49,071 nt of DNA from Alsobacter sp040380755 (GTDB lineage Bacteria > Pseudomonadota > Alphaproteobacteria > Rhizobiales > Beijerinckiaceae): assembly GCA_040380755.1 (NCBI GenBank), contig JBEIIL010000007.1, positions 1-49,071 of the forward strand, written 5' to 3'. Below, piece after piece: positions 8,171 through 15,532 of this stretch (position 1 is its first letter; each line of letters starts with the position of its first letter). The translations under genes and the position numbers were made by a program. Under the pieces are notes generated by a model that was not told the DNA's origin, ran no database searches, and saw only the letters and a list, made by a program, of their open reading frames with translations.

Positions 8171-8803
8171 TTAACGACCGGATAGTGCGGCCGGAACCGG
8201 CAGGCCCAAATCCGCGAGGTCCGCGGCGAAGCGCTCGGCCGAGACGAAATGCAGAGCGTGCATGCCGAGATCCGCCGCGGCGGCGACATTGGCCGGACTG
8301 TCGTCGACGAACACGCACGCCGCCGGATCGAGCCCGTAGCGGTCGAACAGGACGCGATAGATTGCGGGCTCGGGCTTCAGCAGCCCCTCGTCGCCGGAGA
8401 CGACAACGCCCCTGAAGCCGGCCAGCGCCGGCCAGGTTGCCTGGGCGATCCGGAACTTCTCCGAGGAGAAATTGGTGATCGCATAGTCGGGCACGCCGCT
8501 GGCGCGCAGATGCGACAGGATCGCCATCGAGCCATGAATGGGCTCCGAAACGGTCTCCACCCAGCGGTGATGGAAGGCGGCGATCGCCTCGGCATGGTCC
8601 GGATGCCGGGCGCTCAGTGCGGCGACGGCGTCGTCGAATCGGCCACCCCGATCCAGTCCCCGGTTCCAGTCCGCCAGCCCGACCGCGTCCATGAACCGGG
8701 CAATGGCTTCGTCATCGGCGAAGAGCTTGCGGTAGAGATGCCGCGGATCCCAGTCGAGCAGCACATTGCCGATGTCGAAGACGACGGTCGTGGGTGCGGG
8801 CAT
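8171..8803 (-). CDS. HAD-family hydrolase at the end of the upp-URC gene set
   Basis: Cytoplasmic haloacid-dehalogenase-like hydrolase, subfamily IA, 210 aa. Motif I is VVFDIGNVLLDW with nucleophile D10; the second acid of the usual DxD is Gly, as in the FDxGNV (YihX-like) group. Motif II is in AITNFSS, motif III Lys in DEGLLKPEPAIY, and motif IV in CVFVDDSPANV. The start overlaps the upp stop by one base (TGATG at 8801-8805), so it is translationally coupled to upp. The substrate is unknown; a sugar phosphate or nucleotide breakdown product of the neighbouring uracil pathway is a reasonable inference. The FDxGNV form also occurs in sugar-phosphate phosphatases and dehalogenases. Confidence 0.85.
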   Translation of the reverse strand: MPAPTTVVFDIGNVLLDWDPRHLYRKLFADDEAIARFMDAVGLADWNRGLDRGGRFDDAVAALSARHPDHAEAIAAFHHRWVETVSEPIHGSMAILSHLRASGVPDYAITNFSSEKFRIAQATWPALAGFRGVVVSGDEGLLKPEPAIYRVLFDRYGLDPAACVFVDDSPANVAAAADLGMHALHFVSAERFAADLADLGLPVPAALSGR

Positions 8804-9432
8804 CAGCGTGTGCCGTACATCCGGTCGCCGGCGTCGCCGAGCCCCGGCACGATATAGCCATGGTCGTTCAGCCTCTCGTCGATGGCCGCCGTCCAGATCC
8901 GCACGTCGGGATGCGTGCCGGTCAGCCGCGACACACCCTCGGGCGCGGCCAGCAGGCAGCAGAAGCGGATATCCTTGGCGCCGCGCTCCTTCAGCCGGTC
9001 GATCGCCGCGACCGCCGAGTTGGCGGTCGCCAGCATCGGGTCGATCACGACCACGAGCCGGTCCGCGATGTCGGACGGCGCCTTGAAGTAGTATTCCACC
9101 GCCGTCAGCGTCTCGGGGTCGCGGTAGAGGCCGATATGGGCGACGCGCGCCGACGGCACCAGCGACAGCATGCCGTCCAGCATCCCGACGCCGGCGCGCA
9201 GGATCGGCGCGAACACCAGCTTCTTGCCGGCGATCTGGGGGGCCTGCATCGGCATCAGCGGCGTCTCGATCGCCACCAGCTCGGTCGGCAGGTCGCGCGT
9301 CACCTCATAGGCGAGCAGCATGCCGATCTCGTTGAGGAGCTGGCGGAAGCCCTTCGTCGAGCGTGACTTGTCACGCATCAGCGTCAGCTTGTGCTGGACC
9401 AGCGGATGGTTGACGACGGTGACGCCCTGCAT
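8803..9432 (-). CDS. upp: Uracil phosphoribosyltransferase
   Basis: Joins uracil and PRPP to give UMP. The 209-aa length is standard. The PRPP loop reads VVVIDPMLATANSAVAAID, where most homologues have GG or GN in place of AN. The uracil-binding C-terminal motif YIVPGLGDAGDRMYGT is intact. The ATG at 9432 is preceded by a strong GGAGGAGAG ribosome binding site. In this cluster it corresponds to URC6/FUR1 of the yeast URC pathway, where the UPRTase feeds uracil into catabolism through a nucleotide, so here its role may be catabolic as well as salvage. Confidence 0.95.
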   Translation of the reverse strand: MQGVTVVNHPLVQHKLTLMRDKSRSTKGFRQLLNEIGMLLAYEVTRDLPTELVAIETPLMPMQAPQIAGKKLVFAPILRAGVGMLDGMLSLVPSARVAHIGLYRDPETLTAVEYYFKAPSDIADRLVVVIDPMLATANSAVAAIDRLKERGAKDIRFCCLLAAPEGVSRLTGTHPDVRIWTAAIDERLNDHGYIVPGLGDAGDRMYGTR

Positions 9433-9455
9433 GGCCCTCTCCTCCTGCGAATGGT

Positions 9456-9474
9456 GGCCGCATGGAAAGCGGCC
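9456..9474. other. Small inverted repeat between urc4-like gene and upp
   Basis: GGCCGC (9456-9461) and GCGGCC (9469-9474) can form a 6-bp hairpin with a 7-base loop in the 48-base gap before upp. No T-tract follows, so it is not a convincing terminator; it may affect mRNA processing or be chance in GC-rich DNA. Confidence 0.25.
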
Positions 9475-9480
9475 GGTGGT

Positions 9481-10716
9481 TCAGAACACAGTTCCGTCGC
9501 TGATCACCGTCAGCGGCGGACCGCCATCGGCACGACGCTGCCGCGCCACGCGCCGGCCTGCCGCCCAGGTGCCGCCTTCCAGCACCTTGGCGAGCGGAAA
9601 CTGCTCTGGCGGACGACCGAGCGAATGGCGCACCAGCGCGGCAACGTCGTCGAGCAGCGCCACGGTGAGCGCACGCCACTCGACCACGAGGGCGGACTCG
9701 ACCGCCTGGGGACGGGCTGCCTCCTCCGCGTCGCGCAGCGCGATCACGCCGGTGTCGACAAACAGGCCGCCATTGCGGTATTCAGCAAGGCCGGTGAGCC
9801 CGTCGATGCCGGCGACGCCGATCCCCGCCCACTGCAGCGGCTCGATCAGCGAATAGGCCAGCCATTGCGACAGCTTGTGGAACGGCACGAGGCCGGTGGT
9901 GGCGTTGTCGGTGACGAGTGCCGGATGACGCCAGGTGTCGCCAAGGTCGATACCACCGAGGCTGATGCGACCGGGCCAGATCGGCCCCAGATGCGTCAGT
10001 AGCGCCGTCAGGATCGCTTCCGCCGGAAGCACGCCGTGCTCGGCCTGCGCCGCCAGATGGTCGAACAGCCCGCCCGGACGGGGGTCATCGGCGCGGGCAA
10101 ACACGGCGGGATTGTTCGCCACGGTCGTGCCGAGCCGGCGCATCAGGGCGGCGCGACCCTCCAGCCCGACCAGCGGGTTGGTTTCGCTCACCTGGAAACC
10201 GCCAGCCAGCGCGTCTGCGCTGAAGGCCGCCAGTCCGTTCGCGTCGGCCCGCAACCTGTCGGTCGCCGAGGTTGAAAACGCGCCGGCGCAGAACAGGTCG
10301 AACGAGGCGACCGCGAGACCTTCGGAGCGCGCGAAGGTTTCGCCGCTGGCGGCCTCCACATAGCGCCAGCCGGGGCCGGAGCCGGCATCGAGCAGCACGC
10401 TGGTGATCGCCAGGTCAAACGCGGCCCGCGCCCGGGCGGCCGGGTCGGGCCAGCGGTCGGCCTGGTCCAGCGTGCCCCAGCGGTCGAAGCCGCCGGCGGC
10501 AAAATGGCGCCAGCGGGCGTGGAACGGCACGTCGAGCATCGGGTAGTTGCTGCGGATCGTGTCGAGCACGACATCGGCGCAGCGTGTCAGCTTGCCGGAG
10601 TCGATGGTGAAATGCGGCAGGCCGCCATCCAGCCCGATGTCGAGGAGGCGATGCGCGCGGTCGCGCACCGCCCTCGGCGAGAGCAGGGCGCGTGCGAGGG
10701 CGGCGTCGTCCGTCAT
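9481..10716 (-). CDS. URC4/Urg3 family protein (DUF1688), uracil catabolism
   Basis: A 411-aa soluble protein recognised as the DUF1688 family, whose fungal members are Urc4 (Lachancea kluyveri) and Urg3. From what is known of the family, it is needed for uracil degradation and acts after the URC1 step; ribosylurea accumulates in yeast urc4 mutants. Segments that support the call include the N-terminal ALLSPRAVRDRAHRLLDIGL, LPHFTIDSGKL, and the later FHKLSQWLAYSLIEPLQWAG. No known catalytic motif is visible. It lies between the URC1-like gene (14 bases away) and upp on the same strand. The reaction is not settled; hydrolysis that releases urea is the current idea. Confidence 0.88.
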   Translation of the reverse strand: MTDDAALARALLSPRAVRDRAHRLLDIGLDGGLPHFTIDSGKLTRCADVVLDTIRSNYPMLDVPFHARWRHFAAGGFDRWGTLDQADRWPDPAARARAAFDLAITSVLLDAGSGPGWRYVEAASGETFARSEGLAVASFDLFCAGAFSTSATDRLRADANGLAAFSADALAGGFQVSETNPLVGLEGRAALMRRLGTTVANNPAVFARADDPRPGGLFDHLAAQAEHGVLPAEAILTALLTHLGPIWPGRISLGGIDLGDTWRHPALVTDNATTGLVPFHKLSQWLAYSLIEPLQWAGIGVAGIDGLTGLAEYRNGGLFVDTGVIALRDAEEAARPQAVESALVVEWRALTVALLDDVAALVRHSLGRPPEQFPLAKVLEGGTWAAGRRVARQRRADGGPPLTVISDGTVF

Positions 10717-10730
10717 GCTGTCACGGGATC

Positions 10731-11990
10731 TCAGTAGAGCTCGAGCGGCCGGCCGACCGTGTCACGCAGCGCATCCGCATCGGGTGCGCCGTCGGGTGTA
10801 TAGTAGCCGGCGGCCTTCTTGGCTTCCATCTCGACCGACGCGTCCGGTGGGATCAGTTCGTCGGGGATCGGCACGCGCTCGACGATCTCGATGCCCGAGC
10901 CGACCACGGCGTCATACTTCATGTTGGACATCGACATGAACCGGTCGATGCGCCTTATGCCGAGCCAGTGCAGCACGTCGGGCATAAGCTGCTGGAACCG
11001 CGCATCCTGCACGCCGGCGACGCATTCGGTGCGCTCGAAATAGGTGGCCGCCTGGTCGCCGCCCTCCTGCCGCTTGCGGGCATTGTAGACGAGGAACTTG
11101 GTGACCTCGCCGAGTGCGCGCCCTTCCTTGCGGTTGTAGGCGATCACGCCCACGCCGCCGGTTTGCGCCTCGCGCACGGCCTCCTCGATGCCGTGCACCA
11201 GATAGGGCCGGCAGGTGCAGATGTCGGAGCCGAACACGTCCGATCCGTTGCACTCGTCATGGACCCGGCAGGCGATGCGCCGGCGCGGATCGGTCAGCGC
11301 CGACACCTCGCCGACGATGTAGACGGTGGTGCCGCCGATCGGCGGCAGGAACACCGACAGGTCGGGCCGCGTCACCAGCTCGGGGAACATGCCGCCGGTC
11401 TGCTCGAACAGCGTGCGGCGCAGCTGCGTCTCGCTGGTGCCAAACCGCGCCGCGACGCCGGGCAGGTGCCACACCGGATCGATGGCGATCTTGGTGACGG
11501 AGACGTCGCCCGACGGCAGCAGGATGGCGCCGTCGGCGGCCAGCCGTCCGCCCGCCAGTCCGGTGACGATCTCGGGCATGTTGAGCCGCGCACGCGTGAT
11601 CGCGATCGTCGGCCTGACATCGAGACCCTCGGCGATGGCACGGCCGAACACCTCGCCGGTCATGTGGCCCCAAGGGTCGAGCGATACGATCCGCCCCGGC
11701 TCGCTCCATTGCGGGTGCGGGTCAATGGCCACGACCGGATGCGTGTTGGTAAGATCGGGTCGCGCCAGCGGATTTAGCGCGCCGGACGAGACAGCCAGCG
11801 CGCGATACAGCGAATAGGCACCCCCATAGGCGCCGATGACGTTGCGGTCCCCCGGCGTCGTCACCGATCCGACGACGGGACCGCGCGCCTGCGCATCAGC
11901 GGCACTCCAGGCGATCGGCCAGCGCGAGACACCCGCACCCGGCTCCGGATGCGACGTCAGGCGGATATGCGTGGAGCGATTCTCCGACAT
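10731..11990 (-). CDS. URC1-type GTP cyclohydrolase II homologue, uracil catabolism
   Basis: A 419-aa protein with a long N-terminal region (about residues 1-225) and a C-terminal GTP cyclohydrolase II fold. The zinc cysteines are kept as C247, C258 and C260 in CRVHDECNGSDVFGSDICTC. The segment YNRKEGRALGEVTKF corresponds to YxRQEGRGIGL of RibA. The surrounding residues differ from RibA (NGSD for LTGD, SDICTC for SLRCDC), there is no RibB domain and no riboflavin gene nearby. In yeast, URC1 is proposed to open the pyrimidine ring of the uracil-derived nucleotide. The partner genes urc4-like and upp follow directly, which is why a URC1 role is preferred over riboflavin synthesis. Confidence 0.9.
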   Translation of the reverse strand: MSENRSTHIRLTSHPEPGAGVSRWPIAWSAADAQARGPVVGSVTTPGDRNVIGAYGGAYSLYRALAVSSGALNPLARPDLTNTHPVVAIDPHPQWSEPGRIVSLDPWGHMTGEVFGRAIAEGLDVRPTIAITRARLNMPEIVTGLAGGRLAADGAILLPSGDVSVTKIAIDPVWHLPGVAARFGTSETQLRRTLFEQTGGMFPELVTRPDLSVFLPPIGGTTVYIVGEVSALTDPRRRIACRVHDECNGSDVFGSDICTCRPYLVHGIEEAVREAQTGGVGVIAYNRKEGRALGEVTKFLVYNARKRQEGGDQAATYFERTECVAGVQDARFQQLMPDVLHWLGIRRIDRFMSMSNMKYDAVVGSGIEIVERVPIPDELIPPDASVEMEAKKAAGYYTPDGAPDADALRDTVGRPLELY

Positions 11991-12011
11991 GGGGGATCCA
12001 GGCAGACGTAC

Positions 12012-12053
12012 AAAAAGGTGAAGCCCCCCGTGGCCTGCGCCCGAGGGGCCTTC
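12012..12053 (-). terminator. Probable rho-independent terminator upstream of the URC1-like gene
   Basis: Read on the minus strand, CTTC/GGGG-type arms (12045-12053 and 12020-12027, one bulged base) are followed three bases later by TTTTT (12016-12012). It would end transcripts coming from the histidine kinase side, or originally from deoB, about 20 bases before the URC1-like start. An attenuator in the urc leader is an alternative. Confidence 0.5.
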
Positions 12054-12092
12054 ATCGGATTATCGTGGGCCGAGCTTGCCGGAACGTCAACA

Positions 12093-12135
12093 CGCAAGCC
12101 TTGTGCCGATCACCACCACGAACGGCCGGGCGCGC
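12093..12135. repeat. Direct repeat copy A (left boundary of the 4.9-kb block)
   Basis: A 43-base sequence beginning cgcaagccttgtgccgatca matches 16967-17009 in the same orientation at 42 of 43 positions (12122 a versus 16996 t). The right copy covers the 3' end and stop codon of deoB. Such an arrangement is what site-specific integration at the end of a gene leaves behind. Confidence 0.9.
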
Positions 12136-12172
12136 GTGCGCGAGGCCGCATCGGCTCCACACCCGGCCCCAG
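12110..12172 (-). pseudogene. Remnant of a deoB 3' end
   Basis: Read on the minus strand from 12172, twenty codons end in APGRSWW and a stop at 12110-12112. The true deoB ends LGLEPCAPGRSWW; the remnant reads LGPGVEP, six extra residues, then APGRSWW. So homology to deoB extends beyond the 43-bp repeat, in the correct frame, with an internal insertion. It sits directly downstream of the histidine kinase gene and upstream of a terminator, as a displaced original deoB end would. Confidence 0.6.
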
Positions 12173-12187
12173 TCACGGGTCCGTCCA

Positions 12188-13558
12188 TCACTGCGCAGAG
12201 GCAACCTGGAAGCGCGGCAGCGATACCGCGACTCGCGTTCCGCCAAGCGGGGCGTCCTGGAGAGCCACCGATCCGGCATGGGCCTCAACGAGGGTCTTGA
12301 CGATGGCGAGACCGAGGCCTGCACCGCCGGTCCCGCGGTTGCGGGAGGATTCCAGCCTGGCGAAGGGCTCAAGCAGAACCTGCCGTTGCGATGTCGGGAT
12401 GCCGGGTCCCGCATCATCGACAAAGCACACGATTCTGGTGGGGTCAGCCGTGGTCGATATGTCTGCCCGTCCGCCATATTTCAGAGCATTGTCAATGAGA
12501 TTCGCGAGGATGCGGCGTAGCGAAAGCCGGTCGCCGATGACGAACGTGCCCTCTGCCGCAAGATCCGCTTGCGCACCGATGGTTACCGCGGCTCCAGTCC
12601 GCAGGTAAGGCGCCGCCGTGTCTCGGACGAGGTCCTCCCAGTCGATCATCTCCTGATCCAGCGCGCGAGCGCCGCCGCGCACAGCCAGGAGGGCATCGTC
12701 CAGCAGATGCACCATGTCGGCGATGTCCGATTCCGCGCGGGCACGTTCTCCGGCGTCGTCGATGAGGTGCAACCGCAACTGGAGGCGCGTCGCAAACGAG
12801 CGGACATCGTGGGACAGCCCGCCGATCATTGCCGCCCGTTCCCGGATCAGTCCATGCAGGCGTCGTTGCATGTCGTTGTAGGCTCGCACGAGGGCCCGGA
12901 TTTCCTCCGAGCTTGCCCTTGGCTCGGGGATCGGGGTTTCCGTCTGCATCGGATCGAGCCGACTGACGGCTGCCGCCAGCCGGCGCAGCGGTATGGTCTC
13001 ACGCAGCATCAGCAAGAGGGCCAGGAGTCCGACAAACGTCCCGACGACGCCGGCACCGAAGCCGATCGGGAGGCCGATCACTGACAGTGTCACCGGACCC
13101 CAAGTCCGGACGACGAGGCGATCACCCTCGGTCAGCGCCACGCGGGTCTCGTAGACAGGCTTCCGCATCCACCAGCGCGCTTCAGTTCCGGCGCCGGCAG
13201 CAGGCCGGGGGGCCTGGCCGATCTGCAGGTCCCGCGTGGCGAGGGCTCGTCGGTAGGCCGCCTCATCGATCCTTTCTCCCCTGATCGGCTCAAGGTCGGG
13301 GAGGGCAATCTCCTTCGCAACCACATCGAACGTGGCCTTCTCCGAGCTCAGGACACGCAGCAGGGGTTCGCGGTGATCCTTGCTTGCGGAGCCGATGAGG
13401 TCCGCGACTTCGGAAAGGCGGCTCGGCGCGAGCAGCTGCCCCGTCGCGACTAGGTCTCCCCGGTAGAAGTTGCGCAGCGATACGAGCCAGAGAAGGACAG
13501 TCCCGACCAGCAGGATGAGCGCGATCCGCGCCAGCCGCCTGTGGGTCAGCCCCTTCAC
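12188..13558 (-). CDS. Sensor histidine kinase of a two-component pair
   Basis: Inner-membrane sensor kinase, 456 aa. Transmembrane helices lie at about 11-28 and 160-185 with a periplasmic sensing region between them, then a HAMP-like segment. The H-box is GLSHDVRSFATRLQLRL with phosphoacceptor H250. The ATPase domain has LIDNALKYG (N box), DDAGPGIP (G1) and GTGGAGLGLAIV (G2). The start is GTG at 13558, overlapping the regulator stop by four bases (GTGA), so the two proteins are made together. It belongs to the EnvZ-like group that partners OmpR-type regulators. The periplasmic signal is unknown. The gene lies inside the repeat-bounded block. Confidence 0.92.
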   Translation of the reverse strand: MKGLTHRRLARIALILLVGTVLLWLVSLRNFYRGDLVATGQLLAPSRLSEVADLIGSASKDHREPLLRVLSSEKATFDVVAKEIALPDLEPIRGERIDEAAYRRALATRDLQIGQAPRPAAGAGTEARWWMRKPVYETRVALTEGDRLVVRTWGPVTLSVIGLPIGFGAGVVGTFVGLLALLLMLRETIPLRRLAAAVSRLDPMQTETPIPEPRASSEEIRALVRAYNDMQRRLHGLIRERAAMIGGLSHDVRSFATRLQLRLHLIDDAGERARAESDIADMVHLLDDALLAVRGGARALDQEMIDWEDLVRDTAAPYLRTGAAVTIGAQADLAAEGTFVIGDRLSLRRILANLIDNALKYGGRADISTTADPTRIVCFVDDAGPGIPTSQRQVLLEPFARLESSRNRGTGGAGLGLAIVKTLVEAHAGSVALQDAPLGGTRVAVSLPRFQVASAQ

Positions 13559-14259
13559 AGAGACGTCACCGGGACGGTCAGGAGATAGCCGCCATTGCGG
13601 ACCGTCGCGATGACATGCGAGGGGCTGGCTTGGTCGAGCTTGCGCCTCAGTCGCGAGATGAGCATGTCGACCGTCCTGTCGAAGGGTTCGGCGGACCGGC
13701 CACGGACGGCATCGAGGATCGAGTCGCGGGACAACACCCGACGCGGCCGTTGGATGAAATAGTTCAGCAGGTCGAACTCGGCGCTTGTCAGCGACACGGG
13801 GATTGCATCACGGGTCTGGAGAGACCTTCCGTCGACGTCGATGATGAAGTTCCCGAACGAGAAGCAGCGGTTCGGCTGTTCGACTGGCCGGTGTTCAGCC
13901 CTTCGCAACAGCGCGCGGACGCGTGCGACAAGTTCACGGGGACCGAAGGGCTTGACCAGATAGTCATCCGCCCCGACCTCCAGACCGATCACCCGATCGA
14001 TCTCATCGCCGCGTGCCGTGAGCATCAGGATCGGCGTCTGGTCGCTTGTCCGGATCCGCCGGCACAGCGAAAGGCCGTCTTCACCTGGAAGCATCACGTC
14101 AAGGACGAAAAGGTCGGCCGTAATGCGCGCCCTGATGGCATCAAAAGCCGCAGCGCAGGACGCGCGATGGACCGTGTAGCCTTCGCGCTCGAGCAGGCCG
14201 CGGACCATCCTGCCGATTTCATCGTCGTCCTCGACCAGCGCAATGGTTTTGCTGTTCAC
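13555..14259 (-). CDS. OmpR/PhoB-type response regulator
   Basis: DNA-binding response regulator of 234 aa from the GTG at 14259 (residues NSKTIALVEDDDEIG follow). An ATG at 14301 is also in frame but would add a hydrophobic leader (MLISIFIWHLAGLA) that is out of place before a receiver domain. Acid pocket EDDD at 10-13, phosphoacceptor D54 in FVLDVMLPGEDG, conserved Lys in DDYLVKPFGP, then a winged-helix domain containing SLTSAEFDLLNYF, VLSRDSILDAVRG, FDRTVDMLISRLRRKL. It is upstream of and coupled to the kinase gene. The divergent hydrolase and vWA genes are likely targets because they share the 270-bp intergenic region, but no operator was identified. Confidence 0.92.
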   Translation of the reverse strand: MNSKTIALVEDDDEIGRMVRGLLEREGYTVHRASCAAAFDAIRARITADLFVLDVMLPGEDGLSLCRRIRTSDQTPILMLTARGDEIDRVIGLEVGADDYLVKPFGPRELVARVRALLRRAEHRPVEQPNRCFSFGNFIIDVDGRSLQTRDAIPVSLTSAEFDLLNYFIQRPRRVLSRDSILDAVRGRSAEPFDRTVDMLISRLRRKLDQASPSHVIATVRNGGYLLTVPVTSL

Positions 14260-14528
14260 AGCCAACCCCGCAAGGTGCCAAATAAAGATAGAAATCAACA
14301 TAAATCGCCAAACTTAATTTTTTATCCATGGCAGCCGACAAAATGCCACGAGATCGCGAAATCGAATCAGGAATACTCGGGTCGCCCATCCCGGATGCTG
14401 ATCGGTTACAAATTGTGACACATCTGCACCCACTGATACATCCCGTTCAAACCTGCATGACATGCCTCGCGCAGGATCCGGCCATGAGCAGAGACGCGTT
14501 TCTCTGCGTTCAAACCGGAGGACCTGAC
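14260..14528. promoter_or_regulatory. Divergent intergenic region between response regulator and hydrolase
   Basis: About 270 bases without a convincing gene, much richer in A and T than the surroundings (for example aacttaattttttatcc near 14312-14328). Promoters for both directions must be here. TTGTGA (14413-14418) and TGATAC (14434-14439), 15 bases apart, are a weak sigma70-like candidate toward the hydrolase. No repeated operator was made out. Confidence 0.4.
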
Positions 14529-15422
14529 ATGCCGATGAACCTGACGATCAATCATCTTGTGTCCCGAATTGGCATTCTGAGCGTGCCCGTGCTTGCCGCC
14601 GTGATGAGCCTGTCTTCGGACCAGGCCTTCGCTCAGATCCCGGGAAAGTACTTCCGAGCCGACGGACACACGATCGAGGCGAATATTCTGCCGGCGCCCG
14701 GCTTGTCATGCGCGCCCCTTGCGATCCTGTCACATGGCTTGGGCGGGACGAAGGATTCGAACCATCAGCTCGCGACCGCGCTGAACAGGAGCGGGTATCG
14801 GGTGATCGTTCCAACCCATGCCGAGTCAGGGCCGCGGCAGCTGTTTGGCAGTCTGCGACCCAGCGCCGGAGGCTTTGTCTCCGGGATCGCAAAGGCCGCG
14901 TCCTCGACGGAAGCTCACCGCTACCGCATGGCCGACCTCAACGCGATCCTCGCCGTCGAGGAGAGGCGGTGTGATGTTCCCCTCAAACTTTTGGCCGGCC
15001 ACTCCATGGGCGCGCGGACGACCCTTCTGGAGGCCGGCGCGAAATCCTCGACCGGGATCGTGGGGCGCGATCGGTTCGACATCTATGTCGCTGTCTCGCC
15101 TGAAGGCGAGGGAACCGAGTTCTTTCCGTCCGGCAGCATGCGATCCGTGCGCAAGCCCACCATGGTGATCACCGGAACCCTCGACAACTCGGTCGACGGT
15201 CCCTTCCAGACGCGGTTGTCGACCTACCATGCGATCCCGAGCGAGAAGAAGCGCCTCGCCATCATCAATGGCGCCAACCATCTGGACCTTGGTGGTCGCA
15301 GCGATGCGGTCGGCACCATGGTGGGCACCCTCGCGACCGAGTTCGCGATGCAGATCAAGCCGGGACCGTGGGGTCAAGCAAAACGGCACTTCGGCGTGGT
15401 GATCACCGACACGGCGCGCTGA
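14529..15422 (+). CDS. Secreted alpha/beta hydrolase (dienelactone/lipase-like)
   Basis: Predicted exported serine hydrolase, 297 aa. A hydrophobic signal peptide ends at about residue 36 (SDQAFAQ then IPGK). The fold markers are oxyanion strand LAILSHGLGG, nucleophile elbow GHSMGA with S159, acid D219 in GTLDNS and H251 in GANHLDLGG, giving a complete triad. The ATG at 14529 has GGAGG (14517-14521) 7 bases upstream; the longer frame from 14328 lacks these features. It is transcribed away from the two-component genes and 110 bases before the vWA gene. The substrate is unknown; SHGLGGTKDSN resembles predicted dienelactone hydrolases and platelet-activating-factor acetylhydrolase-like proteins. 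Confidence 0.85.
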   Translation: MPMNLTINHLVSRIGILSVPVLAAVMSLSSDQAFAQIPGKYFRADGHTIEANILPAPGLSCAPLAILSHGLGGTKDSNHQLATALNRSGYRVIVPTHAESGPRQLFGSLRPSAGGFVSGIAKAASSTEAHRYRMADLNAILAVEERRCDVPLKLLAGHSMGARTTLLEAGAKSSTGIVGRDRFDIYVAVSPEGEGTEFFPSGSMRSVRKPTMVITGTLDNSVDGPFQTRLSTYHAIPSEKKRLAIINGANHLDLGGRSDAVGTMVGTLATEFAMQIKPGPWGQAKRHFGVVITDTAR

Positions 15423-15532
15423 CGCCCCGCGGACCACCGATCGACAAGACCGCACCACCCAATCCTGTCGTCCTCCCGCGTCCAAAGCCCGCACGCACCG
15501 CGGAACTGCGCGTGCAATCCAGGAGATCTTCC

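Noticed and set aside
5036..8185. Very long plus-strand open frame (1049 codons) opposite hrpB
   Set aside because: It is antisense to the motif-complete helicase, its translation is Arg/Pro/Gly-rich low-complexity sequence without family motifs, and high GC makes such frames common.
10731..11990. Riboflavin biosynthesis RibA
   Set aside because: Altered motif, long N-terminal extension, no rib genes nearby, and URC4 plus upp directly follow.
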